Assembly (NCBI GenBank): GCA_002412595.1
Contig: DHVJ01000062.1
Span: 1 to 23,034, forward strand
Direction of reading: 5' to 3'
DNA length: 23,034 bases
DNA from: Anaerolineaceae bacterium UBA5211
GTDB taxonomy: Bacteria; Chloroflexota; Anaerolineae; Anaerolineales; Anaerolineaceae
Shown: one piece after another, positions 1 to 8,085 of the stretch
Numbering within the stretch: the stretch's first letter is position 1
Layout of the letters: each line of letters opens with the position of its first letter
The notes under the pieces: generated by a model
Seen by the model: the letters and a program-made list of their open reading frames with translations, nothing else
Told to the model about the DNA's origin: nothing
Databases searched by the model: none
Position numbers and translations under genes: made by a program

Positions 1-25
1 TGTCTAACTTTTGGGGTGCAGTTCA
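1..25. mobile_element. Terminal inverted repeat of an IS3-family (IS150-like) insertion sequence, element body outside window
   Basis: The first 25 bases, read on the minus strand, begin TGAACTGCACCCC and continue AAAAGTTAGACA. This resembles the IS150-group terminus, which starts TGTACTGCACCC as I remember it. The outer TG...CA end falls at position 25, so the element extends to the left and only its tip is visible. No transposase is visible and no second copy of the repeat was seen in the window. Chromosomal sequence appears to start at position 26. Identification rests on recall of the family repeat. Confidence 0.6.
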
Positions 26-102
26 TTGAAGCGGTCTCTTTTTTTATACGGCTTAAAATCCATTCAATAGCATGGTAAATTTAAGCGCAGTGGTTGATAA
101 CC

Positions 103-2277
103 ATGGACAGACAATTACAGCCGGATAAAAAAGGCATGACCTCAATATTTTTTCTTGTAAATGCAATTGAAACCGCTCTGCTGGCAATCTATTTCTACCA
201 ATCCGGCTCAACCCCCTCGGAACAAATCTGGCTGGGTCTTTCCATCCAGCGCCTGACGCTGGTGTTCGGACTAGGCTTGTTGGCAACTGCATTTTGCGCC
301 GCTGCAGCCGCAGTCTGGCGCAAGGACAGCCGCTTCAGTAAAAACATCCGGTCTGTAATGGGAAACGAAAGCAAGTGCTGGCAAGTACTCTTATTGAGTC
401 TTTTCAGCCTGGCTGTGATGCTGGTTCTGTCGTTGCTCAAACCCAGCTCCCTCGGCGATCTGAAGAATATTTACCTTCAGTTCAAACCGGTGCTCTCGCT
501 GGCTTTCCTGTTATCCGCCCAAAACACACTGGTCATGCTGGTCTGGATCAGTTTCCGCTTCTTATCCATAAAACTGATAAAAGATGTTGAAATCAGCCGT
601 ATCTGGTTTATTTTTGCTATCGTTGCTGCTGTTAAATGCTTGTGGGTCATCCCCGGCGCCTACGGTCCGGTCAACGGCGATGAGATGGAATATTTTTCGC
701 TGGCGTACTATCTTAGTCAGGGAAACATCTTCCAGGCGGTGGATGCTATCCATTATCCCCCGCTTTATCCCGCCTTCCTGAGCATGACCATTCCATTCGG
801 GTTGTACACCTTTGACCTGATTAAAATCTTAAATGTGTTGTTATCCTCCAGCATCGTGTTTCCCATTTACCTGATAGCACGCCGTTTCCTGGATGAGCGG
901 GAAAGCCTGTTGGTCGTACTGGCAGCTTGTTTGCTGCCCTTCCATTTAGTTTTTCCGCGCCGCATCCAGAGCGAAAACTTGTATTTTCCGTTATTCTATT
1001 GGGCTATTTACCTGATCTTGGCAGAACCCGCAGATCCACGCTCACGCACGGTTTGGAATGGCCTCAGCGGCTTGTGTTTGGGGCTGCTGTACCTGACACG
1101 CTACATCACGCTGGCCACTTTGCCCGCCTTTCTTCTGGGATGGAGCTTGAAAACCTTTCGCAGAGAAAAGGGCACCTCCGCATGGCAGCGCCAATTCATG
1201 ATCCTGGCTGCCAGCGGGCTGCTAATCTACACGCCCTGGGTCGTCAGTGGGACCGCCCACGGCCATACGGTCAAAGATATGCTGGGATTATTCATCACCG
1301 CCAGCGTGGAAAATCCGCAGCAGCTCAGTTTTTCCAACCTGATGCTATGGGTGCTGATTTACGCTGCCTATCTGGTCCTGATGGCAGCCCCCGTGCTGCC
1401 TTTCCTCTTGCTGCTGGTACGTGATTTCTTTTCCGGTAAGCTGGACCCGCAGCGCAGCCGTTGGTTCATCCTGGCTGCTGCGCTCACCGCAGTTTACAGC
1501 GCTGCCGTGGTACGTCATTCCTGGCGCGCCAATTACAACGCGGATTTACCGGTAAAGATCATGGGGCGCTATTTGATCTTTCTGGCACCGCTCTTCCTGA
1601 TTTCCGCTGCGCTCGCATTCCGTACACCCTCCAAAGAAAAACCGCAGCCCGCCTGGCGCACTGTTCTGTCTATGCTGGTGATTCCCAGCGGATTGATCAG
1701 CGCGGCGTATTGCCTCATCATTCAAAAATCGCTGTTGCCAATCAGCTCGAACGCGTTGAACCGGTTGGGCGCGGTCGATGGATATCTGGTCAGCCTGCTG
1801 GATTGGCGTTTCTTTGTTATTCTGCTGCCCCTATACCTGGGCAGCCTGATAACTTATCGCAGAAATGATACCCGCATGCTGCTGCGGGTCGTCTCGCTGG
1901 GCCTGGCAATTTTCTATCTGGCCGCGCTGCCTGCCTACCGGGAAGAGCTGCAAAACCAGCAGCAGTACACCCTGATCGGCAAGCAAACCGCAGAGGAAAT
2001 AGCCCAGTTGGATCACAACCTGGCGGAAACCGATATCCGTTTTCTGCTTCCCAATAGCTTATTGTCCGTTGAAAAACAACAAATTTATATGAGCGTGCAG
2101 GTCAGAGGATACCCGCTGTTGACGCCGGCCTCCTACAATTCCGCCAAACCCATTTCCAGCCTTTCCGCAAACACAATCGTGCTGTGGAAAAGCGGAACCC
2201 CCTGGGTATCAGAACGCAGTGCAGATCAGGTGATCGATCTGGTTGGTAATGGATATACATTGAACATTTTTTATTAA
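103..2277 (+). CDS. GT-C type membrane glycosyltransferase (PMT/ArnT-like, GT39-like)
   Basis: This is a polytopic membrane protein of 724 residues with many hydrophobic helices spread over most of its length. Near residue 193 an acidic GDEMEYF motif follows a hydrophobic helix, and about 25 residues later comes HYPPLYPAFLS. This pairing is typical of lipid-linked-sugar-dependent glycosyltransferases of the PMT/ArnT superfamily, where the acidic residue is catalytic and faces the extracytoplasmic side. A helix-rich stretch of about 165 residues precedes the motif, which usually sits in the first external loop. A small soluble tail ends the protein. An in-frame TTG at 94 would add three residues, but the ATG at 103 is preferred; no clear ribosome binding site supports either. 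The acceptor (protein, lipid or glycan) cannot be told. The gene lies directly inside an IS end and seems unrelated to the nucleoside genes downstream. Confidence 0.8.
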   Translation: MDRQLQPDKKGMTSIFFLVNAIETALLAIYFYQSGSTPSEQIWLGLSIQRLTLVFGLGLLATAFCAAAAAVWRKDSRFSKNIRSVMGNESKCWQVLLLSLFSLAVMLVLSLLKPSSLGDLKNIYLQFKPVLSLAFLLSAQNTLVMLVWISFRFLSIKLIKDVEISRIWFIFAIVAAVKCLWVIPGAYGPVNGDEMEYFSLAYYLSQGNIFQAVDAIHYPPLYPAFLSMTIPFGLYTFDLIKILNVLLSSSIVFPIYLIARRFLDERESLLVVLAACLLPFHLVFPRRIQSENLYFPLFYWAIYLILAEPADPRSRTVWNGLSGLCLGLLYLTRYITLATLPAFLLGWSLKTFRREKGTSAWQRQFMILAASGLLIYTPWVVSGTAHGHTVKDMLGLFITASVENPQQLSFSNLMLWVLIYAAYLVLMAAPVLPFLLLLVRDFFSGKLDPQRSRWFILAAALTAVYSAAVVRHSWRANYNADLPVKIMGRYLIFLAPLFLISAALAFRTPSKEKPQPAWRTVLSMLVIPSGLISAAYCLIIQKSLLPISSNALNRLGAVDGYLVSLLDWRFFVILLPLYLGSLITYRRNDTRMLLRVVSLGLAIFYLAALPAYREELQNQQQYTLIGKQTAEEIAQLDHNLAETDIRFLLPNSLLSVEKQQIYMSVQVRGYPLLTPASYNSAKPISSLSANTIVLWKSGTPWVSERSADQVIDLVGNGYTLNIFY

Positions 2278-2327
2278 TCCCCCGCGTTCACAGATAACTT
2301 GCAATCATCCAATATCCTTAAAAAAGA

Positions 2328-2356
2328 TTGTCATACAATTTCTATTTGGATATAAT
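2328..2356 (+). promoter_or_regulatory. Sigma-70 promoter for the methyltransferase gene
   Basis: A -35 box TTGTCA (2328-2333) and a perfect -10 box TATAAT (2351-2356) are separated by exactly 17 bases. Transcription would start near 2363, giving a leader of roughly a dozen bases before the ATG at 2376. The promoter rules out the upstream in-frame TTG at 2328 as the translation start, because that codon is part of the -35 box. Confidence 0.8.
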
Positions 2357-2375
2357 AAGCCAAGGATTCCTTTCC

Positions 2376-2987
2376 ATGGATAAAACAATCAGCCGGAAGT
2401 TTTTTAATGATAGGGCAGAGCATTGGGATGAGACGGTACGGAATAACGACCCGCGCAAGCTCCGCAAGATGGCCGACCGGCTAGATCTTAAAGAGTCCAA
2501 TTTTATATTAGATGTCGGCACCGGAACCGGTGTTTTCATTCCCTATATTTCCGAAAAATTAAACAGCAGCGGCAGGATCCTATCCATGGATTTTGCTATT
2601 AATATGCTGCTTAAAGCGCAAGTCAAATACAGCAATGGCAGATCATTGAATTATGTCTGCTCAGAAATCGAAACACTGCATTTGGATGGGGACTGTTTTG
2701 ACACGGCAGTTTGCTACTCCACTTTTCCACATTTTCACGATAAACCACGTGCGCTGCGCAACCTGACCTATTTGCTAAAACCACAGGGTACCTTATTTAT
2801 TTGCCATACAGCCAGTAAAGAGACCATCAATGCCATCCATAAGAACATCCCTGACTTTCAGGATCACCTGATTCCTGAGAATGATGAAATGACGCGATTG
2901 CTGGAAGATGCGGGCTTCTCCCATGTAAGTATTGAAGATCATGAAGAATCCTATTTGTTAACCGCCACAAACGGGAAATTAATTTAA
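2376..2987 (+). CDS. Class I SAM-dependent methyltransferase (UbiE-like fold)
   Basis: The product has 203 residues. The SAM-binding glycine motif DVGTGTG is at residues 46-52. An acidic residue follows the second strand in ILSMDF, and a YSTFPHFHDKPRALRN stretch precedes LLKPQGTLFICH, the usual post-motif III region of Methyltransf_11/25 proteins. No substrate-specifying feature is recognisable. The start at 2376 is chosen because a strong promoter lies just upstream and an AAGGA-like ribosome binding site (2362-2366) is suitably spaced. The gene has its own promoter and stands apart from the glycosyltransferase before it and the importer after it. Small-molecule methylation is likely, but the substrate is unknown. 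Confidence 0.8.
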   Translation: MDKTISRKFFNDRAEHWDETVRNNDPRKLRKMADRLDLKESNFILDVGTGTGVFIPYISEKLNSSGRILSMDFAINMLLKAQVKYSNGRSLNYVCSEIETLHLDGDCFDTAVCYSTFPHFHDKPRALRNLTYLLKPQGTLFICHTASKETINAIHKNIPDFQDHLIPENDEMTRLLEDAGFSHVSIEDHEESYLLTATNGKLI

Positions 2988-3004
2988 GGAGAGGCAAAAG
3001 GAAT

Positions 3005-3121
3005 ATGCTTTATACTTGTGCCATCAAAGGGAAAAAAGCAAAGGATCGCAGAATTCTCATTGGTAATTTCTGGGGGATAGAAAATCTTAATATAAAGGAG
3101 GTGATTTTTGTTCGCTTTTGA
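3005..3121 (+). CDS. Possible small protein of 38 residues, unrecognised
   Basis: A short open frame starts with ATG 17 bases after the methyltransferase stop, behind purine-rich AGGAG and AAGGA stretches (2988-3003). The peptide is basic at the start (KGKKAKDRR) and hydrophobic towards the end, and ends in TGA. Nothing in it matches a family I know. It may be noise in the leader of the importer operon. The ribosome binding site is its only support. Confidence 0.2.
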   Translation: MLYTCAIKGKKAKDRRILIGNFWGIENLNIKEVIFVRF

Positions 3122-3155
3122 TAACTTTAACCTCAAATTTAATGGAAAACAATAA
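3094..3155 (+). promoter_or_regulatory. Perfect Shine-Dalgarno sequence with a 15-codon TTG-initiated frame (possible leader peptide)
   Basis: Bases 3094-3104 read AAAGGAGGTGA, a full-length match to the 16S anti-Shine-Dalgarno sequence and the best one seen in this window. A TTG codon six bases beyond GGAGG (3108) opens a 15-codon frame that ends at 3155, about 40 bases before the importer lipoprotein gene. It could be a translated leader controlling the operon, a ribosome standby site, or chance. No purine riboswitch core was recognised in 2988-3195. Confidence 0.3.
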
Positions 3156-3195
3156 AACAATATTTACTAGGTTTATTAATTAAGGAGAAGATTTA

Positions 3196-4320
3196 ATGAA
3201 TAAGAGATTACTTGCCATTTTGGCAATCCTGGTCGTCGGATCACTGATGTTCACCGCTTGCGGTTCCGCCGCCAGCACCACCAGCGAAGAAGCTGCCTCG
3301 GCAGCTGACGAAGCCGCTCCCGCAGAAGAAGCCGCAACCGAACCTGAGTTCACCTGTGCGCTGATCACCCCCAATCCCCTGGGCGACCGTTCCTTCATCG
3401 ATTCATCCGCCCGCGGTATTGAACAAGCCAACGCTGAACTGCCCGTGAAATGCGACATCATTGAGACCAATGGCGTATCCGAGCACGAAGCTGCCCTGCG
3501 CGGCGCCATCGCCGAAGGTTACGACCTGGTTTTGGGTCTGGCCATCGACGCCGAACTGTTCGCCAGCCTGGCCAATGAATTCCCGGAACAGAAATTCTCA
3601 TCCCCGTCCGAACTCTTCCTGGACGAACTGCCCGCCAACCTGGTTTCCTATCAGGTTACCGTACACGAATCCAGCTTCCTGGCTGGCTTGGTCGCCGGCA
3701 GCATGTCCGACAGCAAGATCGTCGGTGTTGTCAACGGTGGCGATTCCCCCGCCATGAACCAGTTCACTTATGGCTTCAAACAGGGTGTTTTGGAAGTTTG
3801 CCCCGACTGCCAGGTGCTCGTGAGCTACCTCGGCTTTGATTTCTCCAACCCGACCCTCGGTTTGGAAACCGCTTTAGCCCAGTACGAACAGGGTGCCGAC
3901 ATCGTTTACCAGGTTGCCGGTCGTTCCGGCGAAGGTGTTCTGGAAGCAGCCGCCCAAGTTGGCAAATATGCCATCGGTGTGGACTCCAACCAGGACTACA
4001 TTCAACCCGGCAGCATCATCACCTCAGTAATCAAACGTGTTGACCAAACCACCTTCGACTCAATCTCCAGTGTAGTTAATGGCACTTTCGAGGGCGGCCA
4101 ATTCATCACCAAAGGTATGAAAGAAGGATTCTCCGGCCTTTCCTGGGACGAAGGTTCCACCGCCTTTGAAGAAAATGGCCCTGCGGATATGGTTGCCAAG
4201 TTAGAATCAACCAAAGCTCTGGTTGAAGAATATCGCACCAAGATTCTGGCTGGTGAATATAGTGTTTGCGATGCACTCTATCCCGACACCCCCGAATGCG
4301 TTGCTGTAATCGGCGAGTAA
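3196..4320 (+). CDS. BMP family (PnrA/NupN-like) nucleoside-binding lipoprotein of an ABC importer
   Basis: This 374-residue protein has a lysine/arginine-containing N-terminus, a hydrophobic stretch and a lipobox ending FTAC, with the lipidated cysteine at residue 22. An Ala/Glu-rich linker follows, then the BMP domain from about residue 50. Family landmarks are GDRSFIDSSARGIEQA, the HESSFLAGLVAG helix, VGVVNGGDSPAMNQFTYGF, GVDSNQ and the SVIKRVD segment. Known members bind purine or other nucleosides outside the membrane and deliver them to a two-permease ABC transporter, which is encoded immediately downstream in the standard order. AAGGAG at 3182-3187 sits well before the ATG. Four cysteines besides the lipidated one include a CPDC pair and two near the C-terminus, perhaps disulfides. 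The exact ligand cannot be read from sequence. Confidence 0.93.
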   Translation: MNKRLLAILAILVVGSLMFTACGSAASTTSEEAASAADEAAPAEEAATEPEFTCALITPNPLGDRSFIDSSARGIEQANAELPVKCDIIETNGVSEHEAALRGAIAEGYDLVLGLAIDAELFASLANEFPEQKFSSPSELFLDELPANLVSYQVTVHESSFLAGLVAGSMSDSKIVGVVNGGDSPAMNQFTYGFKQGVLEVCPDCQVLVSYLGFDFSNPTLGLETALAQYEQGADIVYQVAGRSGEGVLEAAAQVGKYAIGVDSNQDYIQPGSIITSVIKRVDQTTFDSISSVVNGTFEGGQFITKGMKEGFSGLSWDEGSTAFEENGPADMVAKLESTKALVEEYRTKILAGEYSVCDALYPDTPECVAVIGE

Positions 4321-4341
4321 TATTAATTAGTTAACAACAAT

Positions 4342-4372
4342 AGGACCCCGGGGAAACAATCCCGGGGTCTTT
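4342..4372 (+). terminator. GC-rich hairpin between lipoprotein and ATPase genes (partial terminator or mRNA stabiliser)
   Basis: GACCCCGGG (4344-4352) pairs perfectly with CCCGGGGTC (4361-4369) around an eight-base loop, and two more pairs can form at the base. Only a short TCTTTAAT follows, so termination is probably partial. The hairpin ends four bases before the ribosome binding site of the ATPase gene. Such a position would let the lipoprotein be made in excess over the membrane and ATPase subunits. Confidence 0.7.
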
Positions 4373-4388
4373 AATGGAGGATGATCGC

Positions 4389-5948
4389 ATGGCACTCGCT
4401 TTAGAAATGAAGGGAATCACCAAGTACTTTAGTTCGACCGATGTGCAGGCGAATGACAACGTTAATTTGACAGTTGAAGCAGGTGAAGTACTTGCTCTGG
4501 TGGGGGAAAATGGTGCTGGCAAGACTACTTTAATGAATATCCTGTATGGTCTAATCAAACCGGATTCCGGGGAAATTATCATTAATGGTGAGGAAGTCCA
4601 GATCGGCCATCCTGATGACGCCATCAAACACGGCATCGGTATGGTGCACCAACATTTCAAATTAGTCCCGTCCTTTACAGTCGCCCAAAACATCATCCTG
4701 GGAATGGAACCTAATAAAGCAGGTTTCTTATCCCCAAAAGAAGAAAACAAAGTTGTAAAAGACCTGGCCGATAAATTCAATCTGCCGGTTGACCCCAAAG
4801 CTCAAATCCGTGATCTACCGGTAGGTATGCAGCAGCGGGTTGAAATTTTAAAAGTTCTCTTACGTGAAGCAAAAATATTGATCCTGGATGAACCCACTGC
4901 GGTTTTAACGCCCCAGGAAGTCAAGGAATTGATGGAAGTGGTCCGAGACCTGGCAAAAATGGGTTATTCAGTAATCTTTATCACCCACAAATTGATCGAG
5001 GTAATGGAAGTCGCGGATCGAGTCAGCGTTATGCGCGCTGGTAAGAATGTCGGAAGCAAGAAAGTCTCGGATACGAATATTCCAGATTTAGCGCGTATGA
5101 TGGTCGGCCGCGAAGTACTGTTGCGCGTTAAAAAAGATACCATTCAACGCGGTAAACCTGTTTTCGAAGCCAAGGATGTCAGTGTTTCAGACGTACACGG
5201 TTTGGCTGCCATTTCTCACGTATCCTTCGATGTACACGAAGGGGAAATCGTCGGCCTGGCCGGCGTAAGCGGCAATGGACAGACTGAACTGGTTGAAGTC
5301 ATTTCCGGTATGCGTCCCCTGGATGGCGGAAAGGTTTTCCTGAACGATCAGGATATCACACAAGCCAATGTGCGTGACCGACGTAATGCCGGCGTAGCGC
5401 ATATTCCCGAAGACCGCATGGAAGTCGGATTGAACTTGCAGACTAACCTGGATGAAAATCTGATCATTTCGCGCTACAACCAGTCGGAATTCAGCAAATT
5501 CGGATTCCTGCTTTCCAAATCCATCCACAGATTCGCGGAAACTGTCGTCAATTCTTTTTCCATCTCGGCCGCCAAACCGGGTGAAGATATTTCCATGCTC
5601 TCCGGCGGCAACCTGCAAAAAGTAGTGGTGGGACGGGAATTATCCGGAAATCCATCCTTCATTATCGCAAACCAGCCCACCCGCGGACTGGATGTAGGCA
5701 GCATTGAATTTGTTCATAAAACCCTGATTGAAGAACGCGATCGTGGAGCCGGCGTCCTGCTGGTCTCAGTAGAACTTGAAGAAATCATGGCGCTGGCCGA
5801 CCGTATTCTGGTGCTCTTCCGTGGTCAAATCCAGGGAGAGCTGGAAGCCAAGACTGCTACAGAGGAAGAAGTCGGCATTTTGATGGCCGGTGGAAAACTC
5901 TCGGATCTGGTATCAAAGCAACCGGAGTCAGGAAAGGAATCAAAATGA
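4389..5948 (+). CDS. ABC importer ATP-binding protein with two nucleotide-binding domains (NupO/YufO-like)
   Basis: The 519-residue cytoplasmic protein has two tandem ABC domains. In the first, Walker A GENGAGKTT is at 39-47, the signature LPVGMQQ near 143-149, Walker B ILDEPT near 165-170, and an H-loop lies in FITHKL. In the second, Walker A is degenerate (GVSGNGQTE, near 292-300, lacking the GKT lysine), the signature LSGGN is intact near 404-408, and the Walker B acidic pair is replaced in IANQPTRGLD. This asymmetry is normal for BMP-linked transporters, so only one site should hydrolyse ATP. The start at 4389 is chosen over an in-frame ATG at 4374 because GGAGG at 4376-4380 serves it with ideal spacing. 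The stop overlaps the next gene by four bases (ATGA). Confidence 0.93.
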   Translation: MALALEMKGITKYFSSTDVQANDNVNLTVEAGEVLALVGENGAGKTTLMNILYGLIKPDSGEIIINGEEVQIGHPDDAIKHGIGMVHQHFKLVPSFTVAQNIILGMEPNKAGFLSPKEENKVVKDLADKFNLPVDPKAQIRDLPVGMQQRVEILKVLLREAKILILDEPTAVLTPQEVKELMEVVRDLAKMGYSVIFITHKLIEVMEVADRVSVMRAGKNVGSKKVSDTNIPDLARMMVGREVLLRVKKDTIQRGKPVFEAKDVSVSDVHGLAAISHVSFDVHEGEIVGLAGVSGNGQTELVEVISGMRPLDGGKVFLNDQDITQANVRDRRNAGVAHIPEDRMEVGLNLQTNLDENLIISRYNQSEFSKFGFLLSKSIHRFAETVVNSFSISAAKPGEDISMLSGGNLQKVVVGRELSGNPSFIIANQPTRGLDVGSIEFVHKTLIEERDRGAGVLLVSVELEEIMALADRILVLFRGQIQGELEAKTATEEEVGILMAGGKLSDLVSKQPESGKESK

Positions 5949-7045
5949 AAAACAAAAAATTCCAAAAGATCCTTGACGCCATTCTGATCCCAGTACTGGC
6001 AATTTTGTCAGGTCTGGTCCTGATGGGTGTTCTGATTGCCATCACCGGAAAACCGGTATGGGAATCATACGGTGTCTTATTCAGCAAAGCCTTCGGTTGC
6101 GAGAAAGCCAGCAACTGCGCAATCATCACCACCCTGGAGCGTGCCACTCCCATCATGCTGACCGGTTTGTCGGCAGTTGTCGCTTTCCGTTCCGGCCTGT
6201 TCAGCATTGGGCAGGAAGGCCAATACCTGATGGCTTCGGTAGTGGCAGGTTGGTTAGGCTACAGCATTCACCTGCCCAACGGTGTTCACCAAATTGTCAT
6301 TCTGCTGGCCTGCATGGCTGTTGGCGCAGCCTATGGATTTATTCCCGGCGTTTTAAAGGTAAAGTTGGGCGTGAATGAGTTATTATCCACCATTGTGCTG
6401 AATTCTATTGCCACGCTCTTTATAGAATACATGGTTCAATTCCCGATGCGTGCTGATGTATCTACCACGGCTCACTCACCCATCATTGACGTAACCGCCC
6501 AATTACCCACCTTTATGGCTGGATCCAAATGGGGTGTAGGCTTTGTTATCGCGGTTATCGCGGTTATCGCAGTTTATATTTACCTGTGGAGAACGAAATC
6601 CGGTTATGAACAGCGTATGGCCGGACAATCCAAACGCTTTGCTTTATACGGCGGCGTACCCAGCGACAAAGCTGCCATCCGCGCTATGATCATCAGCGGC
6701 GCCCTGGCCGGTTTGGCCGGCGCTGTTGAGGTGATGGGCGTACACCGGCGCATTATGACCGGTTTCTCAACCGGATTAGGCTTCGACGGTGTAACCGCAG
6801 CCATTCTCGGCCAGACGCATCCCTTCGGTGTATTCATCGTTTCCATCCTTTTCGCCGGTCTGAAACTCGGCGCGCAATTAGGCCTGCAGCTAAAATTGGG
6901 CATCCCCAGAGAGCTGGGCGGGACCATTATCGGTTTCATCATTCTGTTTGTAGCCGCCAGTAAGTTCTACGAAGGCAATATCGACCGCATCCGTGCCTGG
7001 TTCAAAAAGCCGGATAAACAGAAAGCGAAAGGAGGAGGCGACTAA
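5945..7045 (+). CDS. ABC importer permease 1 (NupP/YufP-like, BPD_transp_2 family)
   Basis: This 366-residue integral membrane protein has around eight to ten hydrophobic helices. Diagnostic segments are LTGLSAVVAFRSGLFSIGQE near residues 65-85, the coupling-helix region with SGALAGLAGAVEVMGVHRR around 245, and IPRELGGTIIGF near the C-terminus. These match the first permease of BMP-type nucleoside importers. It starts within the ATPase stop codon (ATGA overlap), implying translational coupling, and its stop overlaps the second permease start by one base. A clear paralogue of it lies at 12457-13536. Confidence 0.92.
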   Translation: MKNKKFQKILDAILIPVLAILSGLVLMGVLIAITGKPVWESYGVLFSKAFGCEKASNCAIITTLERATPIMLTGLSAVVAFRSGLFSIGQEGQYLMASVVAGWLGYSIHLPNGVHQIVILLACMAVGAAYGFIPGVLKVKLGVNELLSTIVLNSIATLFIEYMVQFPMRADVSTTAHSPIIDVTAQLPTFMAGSKWGVGFVIAVIAVIAVYIYLWRTKSGYEQRMAGQSKRFALYGGVPSDKAAIRAMIISGALAGLAGAVEVMGVHRRIMTGFSTGLGFDGVTAAILGQTHPFGVFIVSILFAGLKLGAQLGLQLKLGIPRELGGTIIGFIILFVAASKFYEGNIDRIRAWFKKPDKQKAKGGGD

Positions 7046-8016
7046 TGACAGGGTTCTTTAGTGTCTTCACAGTTGAATTATTAAATAGTGGAATTCGCCT
7101 GGCGACCCCCATCATTCTGGCAGCCCTGGGAGGCGCACTGTGCAACAAAGCCGGTGTGCTAAACCTGGCGCTGGAAAGCATGATGTTGATGGGTGCTTTC
7201 GTCGGCATCGTAGCCGCTTACTTCATCGGCAACTCCTATCTGGGTCTATTGGTTGCCATGGCCGCCGGCGGTTTGCTGGGACTGCTGTTCGCGCTTCTGT
7301 ACCATAAATATGACGTGGATTTGGTCATTTTGGCCATTGCGTTCAACCTGATCATTCAGGAGCTGACCGTGTATATTATGCGCGTCATGTTCGGCAACGT
7401 TGGCAGCTGGTCAGACCCCAGCATCAGCCGTATCCCGGATATTGAGATTCCCCTTATTAAGGACATCCCAGTCCTGGGCGACATTCTCAGCGGGTACAAC
7501 ATCATCGTTTATTTCTCCTGGGCGATTACCATCGTCATGTTCCTGGTTCTGTACAAAATGAAATTCGGCCGCCACATTCGTGCGGTGGGCGAGAACCGGG
7601 AAGCAGCGGAAACCGTGGGCATCAACGCAGTCCGCATCCAAACCATGGCTTTGGTCATCTCCGGCGTTCTGTCTGGTTTGGGCGGCGCATTCTTATCCAT
7701 CGGCCACCTGAAATTATTCACCCGCAACATGAGCAACGGCCGCGGTTGGACAGCTGTTGCAGCCGCCCTTTTCGGCGCCAACCATCCCATCGGCACTTTC
7801 CTGGCCAGCCTTTTCTTCGGCGTCACGGAGGCTTTCGCCGTCCGCATCCAGAATGTGACCGACCTGCCGCCAAACCTGGTGGAGCTGCTGCCAAACTTCG
7901 CCACTTTGATTGTGTTGATCTCCATCGCTCTGCGCGAAAAGCTGCGCGAGAACAACGCAAGGCGCCGCTTCCGCGCGGAATTAAGAGCGGAAGAGCAGCA
8001 AAACACAGCTTCTTAG
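7045..8016 (+). CDS. ABC importer permease 2 (NupQ/YufQ-like, BPD_transp_2 family)
   Basis: The product is a 323-residue membrane protein. Landmarks are the N-terminal LATPIILAALGGALCNKAGV and NLALESMMLMGAFVG segments, the FGRHIRAVGENREAAETVGI cytoplasmic coupling region near residues 175-195 and SGVLSGLGGAFLSIGH after it. These are hallmarks of the second, shorter permease of BMP-linked importers. The start overlaps the previous stop (TAATG) and follows AAAGGAGGAGG. A strong intrinsic terminator lies 24 bases past its stop, so the four-gene importer ends here. Confidence 0.92.
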   Translation: MTGFFSVFTVELLNSGIRLATPIILAALGGALCNKAGVLNLALESMMLMGAFVGIVAAYFIGNSYLGLLVAMAAGGLLGLLFALLYHKYDVDLVILAIAFNLIIQELTVYIMRVMFGNVGSWSDPSISRIPDIEIPLIKDIPVLGDILSGYNIIVYFSWAITIVMFLVLYKMKFGRHIRAVGENREAAETVGINAVRIQTMALVISGVLSGLGGAFLSIGHLKLFTRNMSNGRGWTAVAAALFGANHPIGTFLASLFFGVTEAFAVRIQNVTDLPPNLVELLPNFATLIVLISIALREKLRENNARRRFRAELRAEEQQNTAS

Positions 8017-8040
8017 CAGATAAAATAACCTGTAACACAA

Positions 8041-8074
8041 ACAGGGGTGCGGACATCTCGCACCCCTGTTTTTT
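8041..8074 (+). terminator. Strong rho-independent terminator of the importer operon
   Basis: ACAGGGGTGCG (8041-8051) pairs perfectly over 11 bases with CGCACCCCTGT (8059-8069) around a seven-base loop and is followed by a run of six T (8069-8074). It ends only 11 bases before the ATG of the next gene, which leaves no room for a separate promoter between them. Confidence 0.9.
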
Positions 8075-8085
8075 CAAGCAATCAT

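Noticed and set aside
927..1868. Sizeable open frames inside the glycosyltransferase gene (927-1424 and 1461-1868)
   Set aside because: They lie in another frame of a clearly coding, membrane-protein gene and show no family features or start signals.
2988..3195. Purine riboswitch before the nucleoside importer
   Set aside because: No conserved riboswitch core or paired architecture was recognised; only a strong Shine-Dalgarno sequence stands out.
3180..3509. Minus-strand frame opposite the lipoprotein start
   Set aside because: It is an antisense shadow of the Ala/Glu-rich linker, with low-complexity Ser/Ala content.
8047..8085. In-frame upstream extension of the first nucleoside hydrolase
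   Set aside because: It would begin inside the terminator stem-loop and adds residues foreign to the family; the ATG at 8086 gives the normal N-terminus.
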